64,000 nt of DNA from Phylloscopus collybita. Its lineage: Eukaryota > Chordata > Aves > Passeriformes > Phylloscopidae. The position numbers and the translations under genes are program-made. The stretch spans positions 60,590,001 through 60,654,000 of the forward strand of contig JAJNNQ010000075.1 of the NCBI GenBank assembly GCA_027886175.1, given 5' to 3'. Positions 35,718 through 49,480 of the stretch are shown piece by piece; position 1 is the first letter of the stretch; the number at the start of each line of letters is the position of its first letter. The notes under the pieces were generated by a model, which searched no databases, had not been told where the DNA came from, and was given only the letters and a program-made list of their open reading frames with translations.

Positions 35718-38700
35718 GCTATATAATATTGTGGGTGCTGGTTTGCACAAATTAGAGCACACTAGGACCACAGAAGAGTAATGATTGCACTTAATGAGGG
35801 GCAGTTGAAAGGTATGAAGTAGTTCTTCCAAACAAGTTCTAATCGAAGCTGGAACCATACAGACACTGCGCTCAACAAGCTTTCCTATGAATAATGTACC
35901 TAATTACCATCTGCTTTTTCATAACATGGATAAAAATGTGATCACATATAAAATTCTCGCTGTGTTTCCTAGGATACAAGGTGATCCTCATTTCAAACTA
36001 GCTTGAAAATGGCAAATGAGCAAACTTAATTTTAATAAAAACAAGGAAACTCACGCATGTGAAATATCATCTGGGCACTTCTGATTTCATGAAGAAGTGT
36101 CTGATTTTCATACAAAACCTACTGAAGGACTTGACAGTATAGCACAAAGAGGCACTTCACACCTGTGGTTTAGACAGTCCATGTGAAGGGTGACAACGCT
36201 TCTCCTAATGGACAGTGTGAGAGCAGTGTGAGAAAGTTTCTAATGAAACAGTAAACCCTACCAAAAGCTGATTTTTCAACAATGTGAGTGAGTCAAAAGA
36301 TGAGCATAAATGGCTCTCATGATGCAGCTTTTTCTAATTACTGCCATAGCTAGCTAGCTTTTTATGTAGTGGCAAGTACTCTGCTTAGTGAAAACAGAGA
36401 AAGCTAAACTTATACTTTTGTTACTTGCACCAGCCTTGCTGCGAAGGGCCTGCTTTATTCTTTTATCACAAAATAAAACTGCAAGACACTCTGGTCCTTA
36501 TTCCATGTCAGAATTGTGCCCTGTGCTGGATTAAGGAGGTCAACTGGGATTTTATAATTTGAGCTCCAAATCCCTCCAAAATTTGCTGTCAAACATGGCA
36601 CATACTATCCACTAAAGTATTCCCTTTTTTCAGTGATGTCCCTCAGAGGGATTGAATGGGATGATGGAGAAATGAAGATGTTGTCTGCTCATCTTCTCAT
36701 GTTCACCAGCATAACCACGATAATTTATGACACGAGAAACTTGTGAGAGGAAACACAGCTTCTCAGTGCTCATGGCTTGTATGCAGCACCAAAGGTTAAC
36801 AAGCATTTCAAGACCTGTGTCTTCTCAGTACCTTACCTGTTAACACAGCAGACTTTGAAGATGTCCAGTGGGATGGATGGGAGTGGCTTCAGACAATACA
36901 GTCACCCCATTTCATTTCTCTCCATCACCTGAACCTGACAAACCACACTAAAAGCAGTTGGCTGACTACTGATAAGCCCTTTTGACTTCAGACATATCCT
37001 AATATGATATTAATCCCAATTACCAAACAAGACATGGTTGGATTAATCTGCTCTCTTCTGCTCTTAATTAACAGGAAGCCTAACCAAGCCATTGCCACGC
37101 TGAGGCTGCAGCTCTGGCCTTGGGGACTTCCAATGCTGCCTTGGGGCAGAGGGGGAGCAATAGGAAAGAAAGAGTAATGTAGTTTCCTTTCTATAACTGG
37201 AGGGGATCTCTATTTTGTAGAGATTAGGAAATGCTCCAAAAGCCACATCTCCTGTTCAGAGACCAGTTGGTTCTGAGGCATCCATGTGATAACTTCCCAT
37301 TCCTTCAATTCTCTCCATTCCCTGAGGTGGAGAGGGAAGGAGGAAATTACAACAATGCAGTAGGGCTGATGGGATTACATAGTCTGCCAAAGGAGCTTGT
37401 GCATACTAAGGGCAAAAGGCTCATCAAGGGAGGTGTCTGTGTGTATCTCTCCGGGAGAGGTTGCAGATAATGCAGGGTCTGGTAGCATTCCAGCTGTCCT
37501 CCTCCCACATTCTTCAGCCCTGAAAAGCCTGACTTTCATCAGTCATTCTGGAAGAGGACTGAAAATTGGGCTAATTCATGTTCACCCTGGCTTCTCAGGA
37601 CACAGTGGTCCTCTTTGCTCCCCTCTGACCCTCCCTACAGAAAACCCTGTGAGGCAGGCACAAGATTCATGTGCACACTTCTGTCCTCTTTACAACCACT
37701 CCTTTGCCAAGGACTGTGTATTTGTTTTAGTTAAAGAAGCTTGTGACTGAAAACAGCTGCAGACTGAGTGGAAAAATAACACCTAAAAATAGCCCCAGCC
37801 TGAGAGCACAATGTGCATTGATTTTACTATGCAGAGTACAAGAGCAGGGAGATGGTGACTAGGCTGGTATGTTCTAATATGCCTCACCCTGCCATATTTA
37901 GAGTGCATGTAGTAAGCCAGGCAGCCAAGTCGGTGCATGTAGGTATTTGACTGTTTTGGAAGGGTTCCCAGCAGAGCCACTCCAACTACAACAAATTAGT
38001 GTCGTATTTTTGTAAGTTGACAGTGAGGAAATCACCCCACAATATTACCATGTTCTGCAGAGAGCAGGGGATATGTAACTGCTGAATAAGGAAGACAAAT
38101 ATCTCGCTGATTGTTGCCACTCAAAGCATTTTCCTAGAATAAATTATCAGGTAGATATTATCATTTCCTCCCATCTGCTGTAGGCTGGGATGTGACCTGA
38201 AGTACAGTCCAGTTCTAGATGCAGGTCATGGACCCAAATTAATTTCCCTTGCAGTTTGGCCAACTTCAGCAAGCCGAGCCCACACAGCAGTTCAGTAGAA
38301 ATATCTGTTCAGATTCATTACCACAGCCAACATGGGTGTTGATAGAAGCACAACTCCACCAGAGACATCTCTTTTTTTAATGTCATGACCATTATGAATA
38401 TGTTTTTTAAAAGGCTAACCCAAGTAAATGAAACAAACCCTTGTTTTAAAGCTGGAAGTGATGTCAATTCCTGCACTTGTGCTTGATAGGGGCTACAGTT
38501 CTGCCTTTAGCCCTCTTTTCTCCTTACCCTTTGAAATGTTACTGGCTTATTAACAGAACCATGCAAATCCATGCTGAGAGGCTGAAGAGTGCTCTGTCAG
38601 TTTTCAAATTGTTTCTGTGTCAACTACAGGTCTAATAGCACCCTAACTACTAATAGAGGAATCTGCTCCCTAGAGAGTATGTCAAGAGGACACCAGGCTC

Positions 38701-39227
38701 AAAGGATGGGTCTGGGTGAAGAAGTTCAGTTCTGAAAACCTTAGTGCTGTTAGACACCTTTAAAATAATGTACTTTTTACATATTTGTCTGCATACTGCA
38801 GCCAGATCCTCATATCCTTTTAAACAACGAACTAAACTGCACTTCACAGGACTTACTCAGATGTTTTAAAGATTTATTTATTTAGAAGGCAAAACTCATT
38901 TGGTCTTCATGCAAACAGGAATCTGAGAGAAGCCCAGCAGTTCATCCATGATTGGTAGACGCCCTCACCAAAGGGATATTCTGGGTGGTGCTTTTGGAGA
39001 AGCACCCCAAACTCTTCTCTGCAATTGTCACAAGGGAGACCTGGCTGAGGTTACAAACATCCAGGCTTGTTTCTGACTTGCTCACAAGTAGACTGGAGCA
39101 ATTTTCCTGAAGAGCTGCCTTCAGAGGAACCAGTGAGGAGGCATTGCAACCTTTCAAGGCAAATTAATGCCAGTGGTGATCTTGTTCGGGGGCAGCAGTG
39201 ACAGGTGTTGATCTTTTCCAAAGACAG
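35718..39227. other. unannotated single-copy DNA
   Basis: No gene supported. AT-rich and repeat-poor between 35880 and 36480, with a short TAGCTAGCTAGC run near 36348. The plus-strand frame of 117 codons at 37397-37750 is unrecognised. A minus-strand frame of 71 codons (38942-39157) is likewise unrecognised. Confidence 0.55.
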
Positions 39228-39816
39228 TGTCCTGGTTTGGGCTGAGGTAATTTTCTTTACAGTGGCTAGTATGGGGATGCATTTTGGGCTTGTGCTGAAC
39301 TCAGGGATGATGATATAGAGATAGTTTTGTTATGGCTGAGCAGGGCTTACACAGAGCCAAGGCCTTTTCTGCTTTTTGTACTGCTACATTGGCAAGGGGC
39401 TGGAGGTGAATGGGAGGCTGGGATGAGACACAGACAGTACAGGTGATCTCAATTGACTAAAGGGGTATTCCAGGCCATATGGCATCATGTTCAGGATATA
39501 AAGTGGGGGGAAGAAGGAAGAAGGTGGGGATATTTAGAGTGATGTCATTTGTCTTCCTAAGTCACTGTTACACATGATGAGACCCTCCTTTCCTGGGGAT
39601 GGCTGAACACCTGCCTGCCAATGGGAAGTGGTGAATGAATTCCTTGTTTTGCTTTGCTTTTGTGTGCAGCTTTTGCTTTCCCTGTTAAACTGTCTTTATC
39701 TCGACCCACAGGTTTTCTGGCTTTTGCCCTTCTGATTCTCTCCCTGATCCCGCTGATGGGGGAGTGAGGGAGCAGCTGCATGGGGTTTGGTGGATGGCTG
39801 GCGTTCAACCATGGCA
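39228..39816 (+). mobile_element. solo LTR of an avian endogenous retrovirus (TguLTR5-like), plus orientation
   Basis: It starts TGTCCTGGTTTGGGCT and ends near TTCAACCATGGCA, so it has the TG...CA ends of an LTR. The internal order matches an LTR common in songbirds: GGGGTATTCCAGGCCATATG, then GGCATCATGTTCAGGATATA, a TATA-like ATATAAAG at about 39496-39503, GTGATGTCATTTGTCTTCC, CTTGTTTTGCTTTGCTTTTG, AAACTGTCTTTATC and a U5-like end. At the expected poly(A) signal position the copy reads GTTAAA (39684-39689), where I recall ATTAAA in related LTRs. No internal viral genes or second LTR occur in the window, so it is a solo LTR left by recombination. Flanks GACAG and GAAGG are not a clear target duplication. 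The family name is from memory (ERVL-type suspected). The minus-strand frame at 39557-39865 overlaps this LTR. Confidence 0.85.
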
Positions 39817-42800
39817 GAAGGATGTGCCCTGGTTTCAACCTGGTGTTGCCTGAGCAAGCACCCATAGTTCAACCTTAATTTCACTGCAGTTTTTTGAGGG
39901 AGGGTGATCCACACTTGGGAGATGCTATTTATTGAGTTTTATGTCACTCAGACCTTTTGCAGATACTAAAAAGAGCCTCACACCCCAAAGTACAAATCAA
40001 GGCCTCACTTCCATACTGCACACTAAGCATCCTCACAACCTGACATATTAAAAGAAAAATTTTGTCCAAAACACAGTCCGTTTACCTGGAAAGAAACAAG
40101 TTTTGTATTAATGTAAACAGTCACAGCTGTCCACATCACTGGCACTAGTATTTTCATTTTTCTAAGTAGAAGATTTTTGCATATGACATGGCCCAGGGAT
40201 CTGAGACAAAGCAACCTGACCTGGCTGACTAATTATAGAATGAAGGAAATTAATTTCTGCTTAGGATATCTGTAATTAATCCATATAGTAATAAATTAAT
40301 TAGTTGGTGTTGGAAAGGTATAAATAATTAATAATTGAGAAATAGGTGCAATCTGGTCATAGATTTCCCAGAAGGAGAAGGAAGATAAAGTGTTTGATGT
40401 AAATTATTTGCTCAGCTTTACCATTTTGATAAAACATTTTTTTTACTAAGAGCAATACCAAGTGAAACAGAAATGTCTGCATGGTTAATGAGTCAGACAT
40501 AAATGATACAGTACTTATTGGAATAGCTGATTGTGAAAGATACACCAAAAATGGCAGAATGTGTGCGCACAGCAGATAAAACGAAACCATGTGACAACAT
40601 TTGTGCTGTAGGAGGGACAGCTTTAAGCAAAACTGCTAAAAAGTAAGGTAAAACTCATACAATACTACAGATAACTCAAGACCTAAGGCTAAAACAAAAC
40701 AAATCTAAGAGTATTACATGTAGCCAGAAAGTTCTTCTGTATATGATTTGTATGCATGCACATCCCCAGAGTTTCCTACAAGGCTTGTAGATTACTTGAA
40801 TTTAGAATTTAGGAACTATCACTACAAACTGTTTTCTGTGAAAATGTCATGAAGCCATTGGGTTCCTGTGGTCCTTGATAATGAAAGTAAGCAGTGGTTT
40901 TGGTTTTTATGACAGGACCAAGTCCCTGTAGAAAGGTTAATGAATCTTAGAAAAACTTGGATCTCAGGCTGTGACGAAACCCAAAGGCATCTAAATTTCA
41001 CAGAATGTTAGACTTTTTCTGTTAAGTACATTGGATGAACATCCCCAGGGACATAGCTTCAAAGCTAAGTACCAGGGAAAAAGGTGTCTCCAAGAGTAGA
41101 GAGCAAAGGAGAAATAGTTGTCTGAGCAAGGAGGTGAGAAGACACAAAGATAAAGGAACAACTGTCAATAACATTAGTGGCAGGTTAGAAATGGCTTCAT
41201 CATAACAACTGAATTCAGTGCTCAAGGAAATAAACAGAAACTTCAAATTATGAAAGTCCTGCTTTTAGGCCAATAACGAATTTTTAAATATGAGAATAAA
41301 TACATTTCTACGTATTTATTTGCAATAAGGTATGAAGTGCTACTTCCACAATGCACTGGACAGCATGCTAACCTGAATATTGAGTATCAAAGTTAATTGA
41401 ATGCATATACATCATGAAATTGCTATGTTCTGAGCTGTATTTAGTCACAGAACACAACAGTTTGCCCCTTGGGAAGGCTATGTTGTCTGTGGGAAGCAGA
41501 TCCTTGTTCCAAGTCTATGGAACTTCCTATCTCATTTATCCCACACTGTAGAACAAGCCGTGGGCTGGGCTAGTGTCCGGGGAGTGCTCCCTTGCCAGAA
41601 ATACAGGACAATCTTTAAAAATGCAAAAGGACTTGGGTAGTGGCACTGGAATGTGAAAAGACAGCCCTTGATAGCAGCTACAAAGTCAGTTTCCTCCAGT
41701 TCTTTTCAATAACCTAGGGACTCAAGAGGAAGAGAGGGCCCTTGGGCAGAGTTCCTCACCAAAGCACCCTGAACACCCGTGGGTTCCTGCTCTACCTCCA
41801 GGCACTCCTGATCATGGATGCCTGGTCATGCCCTGAACTCTGACAGTGGACTGTGGCAGAGCTGTGAGAAACCAGCCCTTGGCTAAGGTCACTGTCACTG
41901 TACTCCATCTGGTGTGCAGGTGGAAAAAACACCAATTTCAACATCTGATGAAGAATACTGTGAACTGAACACCAACTTTGTCAGCCTAGTTTGATTAAGT
42001 AGGAGACAGTAAATTTCTGGTGAAGAACTATGTTAATACTTATTGCTCTGACTTATCAAGGCTCAGATTTTCTCATAAAAATTTCAGATTTAAAAAAAAA
42101 GCTGAAAAAAATTTAAATAATTTAGATTTAGCTTAGTATCAAACAGATGTTTGTCTTCTCAGATAACAGAGTGAAATATTAGAATCTAATACATGCCTCA
42201 AAAAGTTTTCATGAAGGTAAAAAAGATAAATTTTTTTCCCCATAGTTTTTCTACATGGTGCTTTTATGTAAACACTGACATACACCTTGTATTGGATATA
42301 ACTAAATAAATTGCATATATATTTATATCTATTAGTTATGTTCTTCTTCATTCTTCCTGAGTTCCATTTTTGTTGGCCTTTCATTGGTCTCATTCCTATA
42401 GAACTTTTTCAGAATGGATACTTATTTTCTAAAAAAAAAACCCAAAAATGTGATCCCCTTGCTCCTTTATACCACAATATATCTGTAGATTACCTTTGTT
42501 CTTTGTTTTAAGTTTTCACTTTCTGTAATCTCTCCTCTGGTAACATTTAATAGTGTTCGCTGTAAGTTTCAAGACTTTTATTTTGTGTCAATATTTTAGG
42601 GATTTTAAACAGTTCCTTCAAGTTTCAGCAATCAGTCTATTACTATAGTACATTGTCTTCCCTGATAATGACAAATTTAATCTTAGTGGTGTTCCCAAAA
42701 ATAAATCTTTCTTCCTTCCCTGTAACCCTATAGTAGCAATGGACTGGCTTTTTTCCAGGCAAAAAAAACATGCTGCTGTCTTACTGAGACCACACAGGCT

Positions 42801-45800
42801 GTGTTAGAATTGCTCATCCTTTATGTGCAACACAGGTCACTGAAATTCCCTGTTGTCTCAACATGGAACCAGTGAGATGTTGGTAGATTTTGAGATCAGA
42901 GACGTTTTTGGTTCAAAGGGTTTCCTTTAATTTCAGGTCTGCTAAAATCAAGTCTTTACAGCATATTTCCTCTTTTCTTTCCCTTTTTCTCAATTTGTCT
43001 GCTGTCAGTTTGATTCTGTTTTATATATTGAAATCTTCTTAGCTGGTCAACATCCACTCCATTATGCTGAGCAACATCATACTGATAATACATCTTTGTT
43101 CTTCTTATCTGCAAAGAAATATGAAATTAAATGTTATTTTTATAAATACCAAGCCTCTCAGGTGATCTGCCTGTTATTTTCTTGTCTTAATTTGCAGAGT
43201 TAAATACAAGTGACTTGTATGGGGGCAAAAAGTAAAGCACAGTTGAAAATGAAACAAGGGACTTCTCTAGCTGTAATGGGCAGGCGAGGTTTGTAGAGCT
43301 GACTTAAACTAATCCAAAGCCCTGAAAAAGTCTTCCCACAATTCTTTGATCCTGGCCATGTGTTCTCGCCCTTTACTTTGGGTTAGTGCAGCTGATCAGA
43401 GAGGTGGATGGTGAGTTATATTGGCTTTCCACTAAGAAGTGCCAGCACAACTGGACTACTCATTCAAGTTTCAGTAGACTAGGTAAGGTTAGATGGGTAT
43501 CTGTCCCAATTAGTTGTCTTGTGCTTTCCTGAGCTTGTTTTCGTAACAGACATGTGCAAAAAGTGTCAGCATTCCCAGGATGGGTGAAAGGATTAATATT
43601 TGTAAAGTCATCTAGATTTCAGATTTGTTTGGAATTAAACATACTGTAACAATAAAGTTATTGTTCGTCTTTCGCTGAGCACTCCCATTTTGCTTCACAG
43701 CCTAATAGCCACCAGAAAAGACATCTGAAAACTTATTGTATTATTATTTATGATACATACAAAACAAATAGAGAAGAAATGTCACAAAAATAATTTAAAC
43801 ATCCTCAGCTTTAGCACAGAAAGCAAGATCAAACTAATTAAATCCTTATTATCACTTTCTGTACAAACCACACACTGTTTTAATGTGTTGTAAATTCAAC
43901 TCCCATTAAATAAAGACCTGATTGTGCATACACATATATGTATGAGAGGGAGGCTGGAGAGAGAGGAGATGTAAAGGGTTCTTCCTCTGGGATTTGTGGG
44001 AAACCCCCTGTTGGCTCCAAGAAGCATTGGGGCAGGGACTTGCATGCCTTTGTTCAGTGTCTGAGTACAAAAATGTGATAGTAGTAGCACTGCTGCCCCT
44101 GTTGTTTCCTAGAAGAGATCTGGTGAGTTGGAGTAGGTGAGAGTTAATGACTGTTTGGGCACAAAGCATTCTTCTATGTTCTGCTCTGAATCTCCAAGAG
44201 ACATATTGGCTCAGCTGATCAGATTCCTTTAATAACACAGCTTCCAGGTCTACTCGTGCTGATCCCTCTCTGCTTCATAGCCAATGATGGTCATGGCTTG
44301 AGGCCACAGTCTAACACTGTGACTCCAGAAAGAATGTTGTTTTTAATGTCAATCCAATGTTATTTTAAAAGAGAGACAAAGAACTAATGCATTTCCTGGG
44401 GTTCCCAACTTTCCTGGATACTGTTCAAGCTATTTATGAACTCAAGTGCTTCCTAAAAGCTGTCAGTAAGGTTGTGGCAACACTGCAGTGTCTCAGATGC
44501 AGCAGCTATGGAGTTATTTGACAAAAAATGTGCTGAAAAATGCCAGCGTGCTAAACTTGAAACATTGCCTTCTAAAGACATCCATTAATATTTGCCATGG
44601 TGACAGCCAGGTATCAGTCTTGACCATTTTCTCAAGCGTTTGCCCAGCTGCTGGGGTTACTGAAAGCTGCTGTGGCCACAGGAATGGAGCAGATCTGCCA
44701 GACTAATCTTACTTGCATTCAGTTGGGTGGCTGGGCAACTCGAGTCAGAAAGAGCTCAATAGATACAGAGATAGCTGAAAAAGAGCTAAGGGAATACCTT
44801 AAAACACTGGTAATTTTTCCAAAAGCATCCCGAGAGGTCATCCGTAGATAATTTGGGAGCAAAATTAATTGTCTGAAATTATGTATTTGCTATAAGCAGC
44901 TTACTCATTATAGACATACTTCCTTCCCCCAAACTACACAGTAATAATGGCAGTGCAGAAAAACACTCATTCACATTATCTGTATGCTTAATACATTTCT
45001 GCAGTCCTGGGCAGACAACTCTTCAAGGCTAAAAATTCAGTTCTTCATTATTAAAAAATACCAGTCCTTGCTATAGGAGTTGATGACTCAGTGAGAATTA
45101 TAATTATAATCAAAGCATAATAAGCATTTTGAGCCCCTTATAATTGCTGCCAAGAAACTATTTATTCAGCTAAAGAATTAAATCTTTGTTTGTAAGCTCT
45201 TTCTTGTTCACAATAGAAATAAAAGTGTGTGACTTGGCTCATGAGCAGATACCAGTCTGGCTATTTTACTCGGAGTGAAAAATAGGCCTTCATACAGAAA
45301 GACTTGGGATACTTAAAGCAATTATTTATACTTATTTGCCTCTATAAAATCCAGTGTTTAGCTCCAATGATGCTTCTGATTACTCTTCTCCTTTACTGCA
45401 TGCTGAAGACTCTGTGATATGCTCTATGTTCAGTATTGCATGCATCTCTGGCACAACTCCCGAAACACAACTCCCACAGCTAGAAAATTATTTAGGAAAA
45501 GTTGAATGCTGGATGCCAAGGAATGAATAAATGGTACAGATGAACTTGGTAATTTTTCTTGGTCCCTTAACCTGTTGTAATAAAAATAAGGTCCCCTGAA
45601 AGTACCTGATGATCTTTGTGAAAGAGAGAAAGGGGAGTGCAAATGCTACACCAAATTCTTCTACTTCTTACAAGCCAATACCATAAGAAAAAAAAAATAA
45701 TTTAGGCAGCCACAACCAACCTACAGCAGCAGAAGAAATATTCTGACTTGCTACATAGTCAACTGATGTCTTTACTTTTTTTCTTCTCTAAACATGTGAG

Positions 45801-46635
45801 TAAATTCAGCATGCAAAGTCTTTTAAGAAAGCTGGGAGGCTTCATGTAGAGTCTATTGGCTGAAAAAAGGCAAATTCTTCAAAAAAAAAAAATCACAAAA
45901 TAAGTTCTCTTCAACCTAAATAAGTATTATGAAGTTAGGTTTGTTGTCAGTTGGTATAATGGAACCCACAGCTCCATGAGAGGAGACAATATAAATGAAG
46001 ATAACATCATGCATGACAACCATAGCAAGCTAAGGCAGTGGAACACCTCAGCAGCTGACCCTTTTCACAATGTCTGCTGTGCTTATCTAATTAGATGAGA
46101 GATCCTGGTTTAACCCAGGTGGTGTTTAGAGCGATTCAGCCTTAAAATTTGTTCTTTGTATTGAGGTAGGAGGCCGTGGCTTAGAGGATTCCTCATACAA
46201 TCACATCTTTCTCTGACAATTGTATTTGATTGGGGAAAGGAATGCAGCGAGTGCACATCACAGTATAGGCACAAACATAACTCACTTTGACTCTATCTAC
46301 ACAGTTATGCCTGACAGGGAAAACCTTTATGTTAGGGATCCAAAGTTATAGAGATTTGGCCAGCTGCTAAAAGAAAACAGTAATTTGCCTAGGCACTTGT
46401 CCTAAATCAAGTGTATTGTATCATATGTGCTTTGTACAGAAGTAACTTATTTTAAGGTAATTTATTTTAAAATAACCGTGCCAACCAAGTGTTTCCATGA
46501 GTGAATGAGCATGTGCATCGTATAGCCGAGTAAGAAAAAATGGTGTGAAAAAATGCTGATTTAAAGTTATTTCTTATTGCAGTAAAATGAGGGATGCTGT
46601 AAGGTCACTTTTTATTTCAAATTATCCTGCTGTTT
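39817..46635. other. unannotated AT-rich, repeat-poor DNA
   Basis: Nearly 7 kb without a recognisable gene or mobile element. AT-rich tracts free of simple repeats lie around 40220-40340, 42060-42330, 43740-43900 and 45090-45260. The last has repeated TAAT/ATTA cores (GAATTATAATTATAATC, TTATAATTGCTGCC). A TTCACTTTCTG-type pyrimidine region lies at 42500-42760. Open frames are mostly 60-84 codons (one of 110, minus strand, 43906-44238) and unrecognised. Confidence 0.55.
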
Positions 46636-46702
46636 GGGTCAGATTCTGTGTCAAGTCAGTAAGAATTCTCCCTTTAGCTTCAAGAAGATCAAGATTGGAG
46701 CA
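46636..46702. repeat. fossil amniote repeat fragment related to 24968-25022
   Basis: GGTCAGATTCTGTGTCAAGT, then CAGTAAGAATTCTCCCTTTA, then GCTTCAAGAAGATCAAGATT. This resembles GTCAGTGGGAATTTTGCC, TTTGACTTCAATG, GATCAGGATTGG, the same old amniote core seen at 24968. About 65 bases are recognisable. No family name can be given with confidence. The 72-codon frame starting at 46634 reads through it. Confidence 0.38.
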
Positions 46703-49480
46703 GCCACAGTAGTCTTAATAAATGTAAATCTTATTAGAAATACCCTCTTTTATAGCAAGTGCCAAGCTGTGCAAAGCTCCAGGCTACATTACCTTACAAC
46801 ATTGACTGAAATGGCAGAAGAATTTACCATCCCCACTAATGAATTTTTTTAATTACTCTTTGCAAACAAGGCCTCTAGTGAGAAGCAAATTAATCCTTGA
46901 GTTGAAATACACTAGTAAGGCTTAAATCATATTTTTAAAAGTCTTTTCTGGTCAGCAGTGTTACTTCCTAAATCAGTCTCAGAAATGCCAGATCTTTTTT
47001 TATCTTATTTTTATCAATCATTGAGTTTTGGGAGCTGCTAACACTTGTGGAAGGCTTCTGCTTACCCGTTACAGACAACAGCACAGACATCAGAAATTAA
47101 AGTTTCCCAACTCCATCAGCTCTGCTTGTCATCCTATTAGCTAAAGATGCAGGACCATTCCAGAGGTCTTTAAACTCCACCTTCCCTTGGGCTGTTACTG
47201 AGAAATTAAGCTTCCAAGATCCATTACAAGCTTTAATCTTCCTTCTGACCTCAAGAGACGTGTATCTATACAAGTGGGTGCTGGGATTACAAGCACAGTG
47301 AAGGGGCTTGAGAGTGATTAAACTCTGGGAGCAGTGAGTTGGAGACTAGTGGCTCCTTCAGTCTTAGGCCTGCCTTGTGAGACACTGTGGGGGCAAAATT
47401 ATCACCAGTGATGACAAACCAGTGATGAACTGGCTTTCCAGACTGATGGTGCCCATTCCTTAACAAGTGGCCAGGTGCTGAAGAGGTCATTATGTGCCAG
47501 CTTTTAGTGGCAGAAAAAATGGTGAGAGCTGAGCCAGAAGAACCTGGCCTTCTACAGTACTTCCAACAGATATCTCCTGGGAAATTCAGGTAGGCCTAAT
47601 TCCCTTACAAAGAATGGGTGGCCAGGTGGGAGACAGATTTTTTGCTAGGGAGATACAATAAAGAGAGGGTTATAGACAAATGTGAACGTTAATACGTTTT
47701 CATTTTTAACAAAAAGGGCAAGTGAATCAATACAGGATCATCAAGAATGAGCCTCATTTTTTCCCACATGTGAAATTAATTCATATTGTATTTTTTGAGG
47801 TTTTAAACATTTTCTCTGAATTTTCTAGTAATAGAAGTCTATATGGATGCAAAGTACCTAAATTATTTAGTCTCATTAGAACAAGAAAGTATCTATTTTC
47901 ATTTACCTTCTCTTTGAAAACATTTTGAGGCAAACCAAGAAGACTTTGAAGTCTTTAATCTGTTTTCCAAAGAAAATAACATTAATTCAGCTGACTGAAT
48001 TAAGCTAGCACTCATGCATGCAAAAGCAGGAAATGCTCCAGCATGTTACAAAAATATACTGAACATATGAGTAAGAGAAACAACCACTACTGAGGTAATT
48101 GGTTCAGCCATGACAGGTTCTCAATTTTTTTCCATGCTCCTGTTACATACAACAGAGCATTTCTCTTGTGCAGAACTGAACAATAATCATATAGAGGTCA
48201 TCATTTAAATCACAGCAACCACTAGAACCATAGTAAGAGCAGGAACAGAACGATTTCTCTTTTTTAGTTTCATAGAATAATATATATCTGAAATAGACTG
48301 CATGTCTGCAGAAAGGATGGACATGATACAAACATGGGTTCAAAAATTTGATGTTTTGGGATGTTTTGGATGTTTCATTTGAATTCAGTTGTCCCTTTTT
48401 CTCCAATGGCTCCAGATGTTCCCCTTTATTTAAGCATTGACACACAGATACAGGACAAGGGAAGATCAGAACAGGATCCACTCTGAAAGTCTGGGTTGGC
48501 CTTACAGGGCCAGAAGACTTGCACCCACCATTTCAAGTAATCTGACATGCAAAGACAGTGACACAGGATGCTGTAAGTAAGGTCTGGTTCTGCTCAGCTG
48601 TAAAGCAGGTTTCAGGTTTCCATGATGTCACAATGACATCATGAGTCGTAAATACTGAGGAAAGGAGGAGCAAGACATGATCAAGTGGCCACAAGGATTA
48701 GTCAAATCATGAAAAATATTAGAAATAACATTAAGTGGAAGATGAAAAGCCCACCCAAACATCCTTTAATGTTATTCACTAGTACATTTCTTCATATCTT
48801 GTCCTACACTGTCAAAGTGCAGTCAAGCAGACAAGATTATGGACTTTGATTTTGTAAGGGCAGACTCAGTTACTTTTGCAGCCTGCCTTCTTTCTGCTCT
48901 AAGGGTAAAAGGTTTGCTTTCCCTCCTTTTCCCTCTGTTCATCCCTGAATCCTTACAGCCCTGGAAGGATCAACCAGCCCTTCCATACAGGCCCAGGGAG
49001 AGCTCTGCAGAGATGGGAGGTTATGAAGACCCCAGGAGGCTGCTAGAGCCAGGCAGCCTATTTACATAACTCCCATCTTTCCCAAACTAATATCTGAGCT
49101 CCACAGAATGTTCAGTACATGTCTTGTTTTGACCAATGTCCCTGTATCATCATTATGCTGTTTATTTCTGCTCATTCTGAATTTGAATGTGAAGTGTTCA
49201 TAAATAAAGGCACATACAGATGTGTTTTGAGATAACTGTGCTTTACTAAATTAAGATTGCATTAAAAATTCTTATGACTGTTTAATATGTGGAGCATTAA
49301 AAATGTCTGGAGGCTCCAGGGTTTTTTTGGGGATGATTGGTTTTTTTTGTATGTTACAACATGTTTTTACAAATGGGTTATGTTTTATCCTGCTGGTCCT
49401 TTATCCTGCTCCTGTCCTTTCTAAGTAATTCTAAGTTTTAAATGAAAATATGCGACCTGTATATGATCAACTTTCGTTAC
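46703..49480. other. unannotated single-copy DNA
   Basis: No gene or mobile element supported. The minus-strand frame of 112 codons (48143-48481) is Cys-rich but shows no known domain. Confidence 0.55.
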
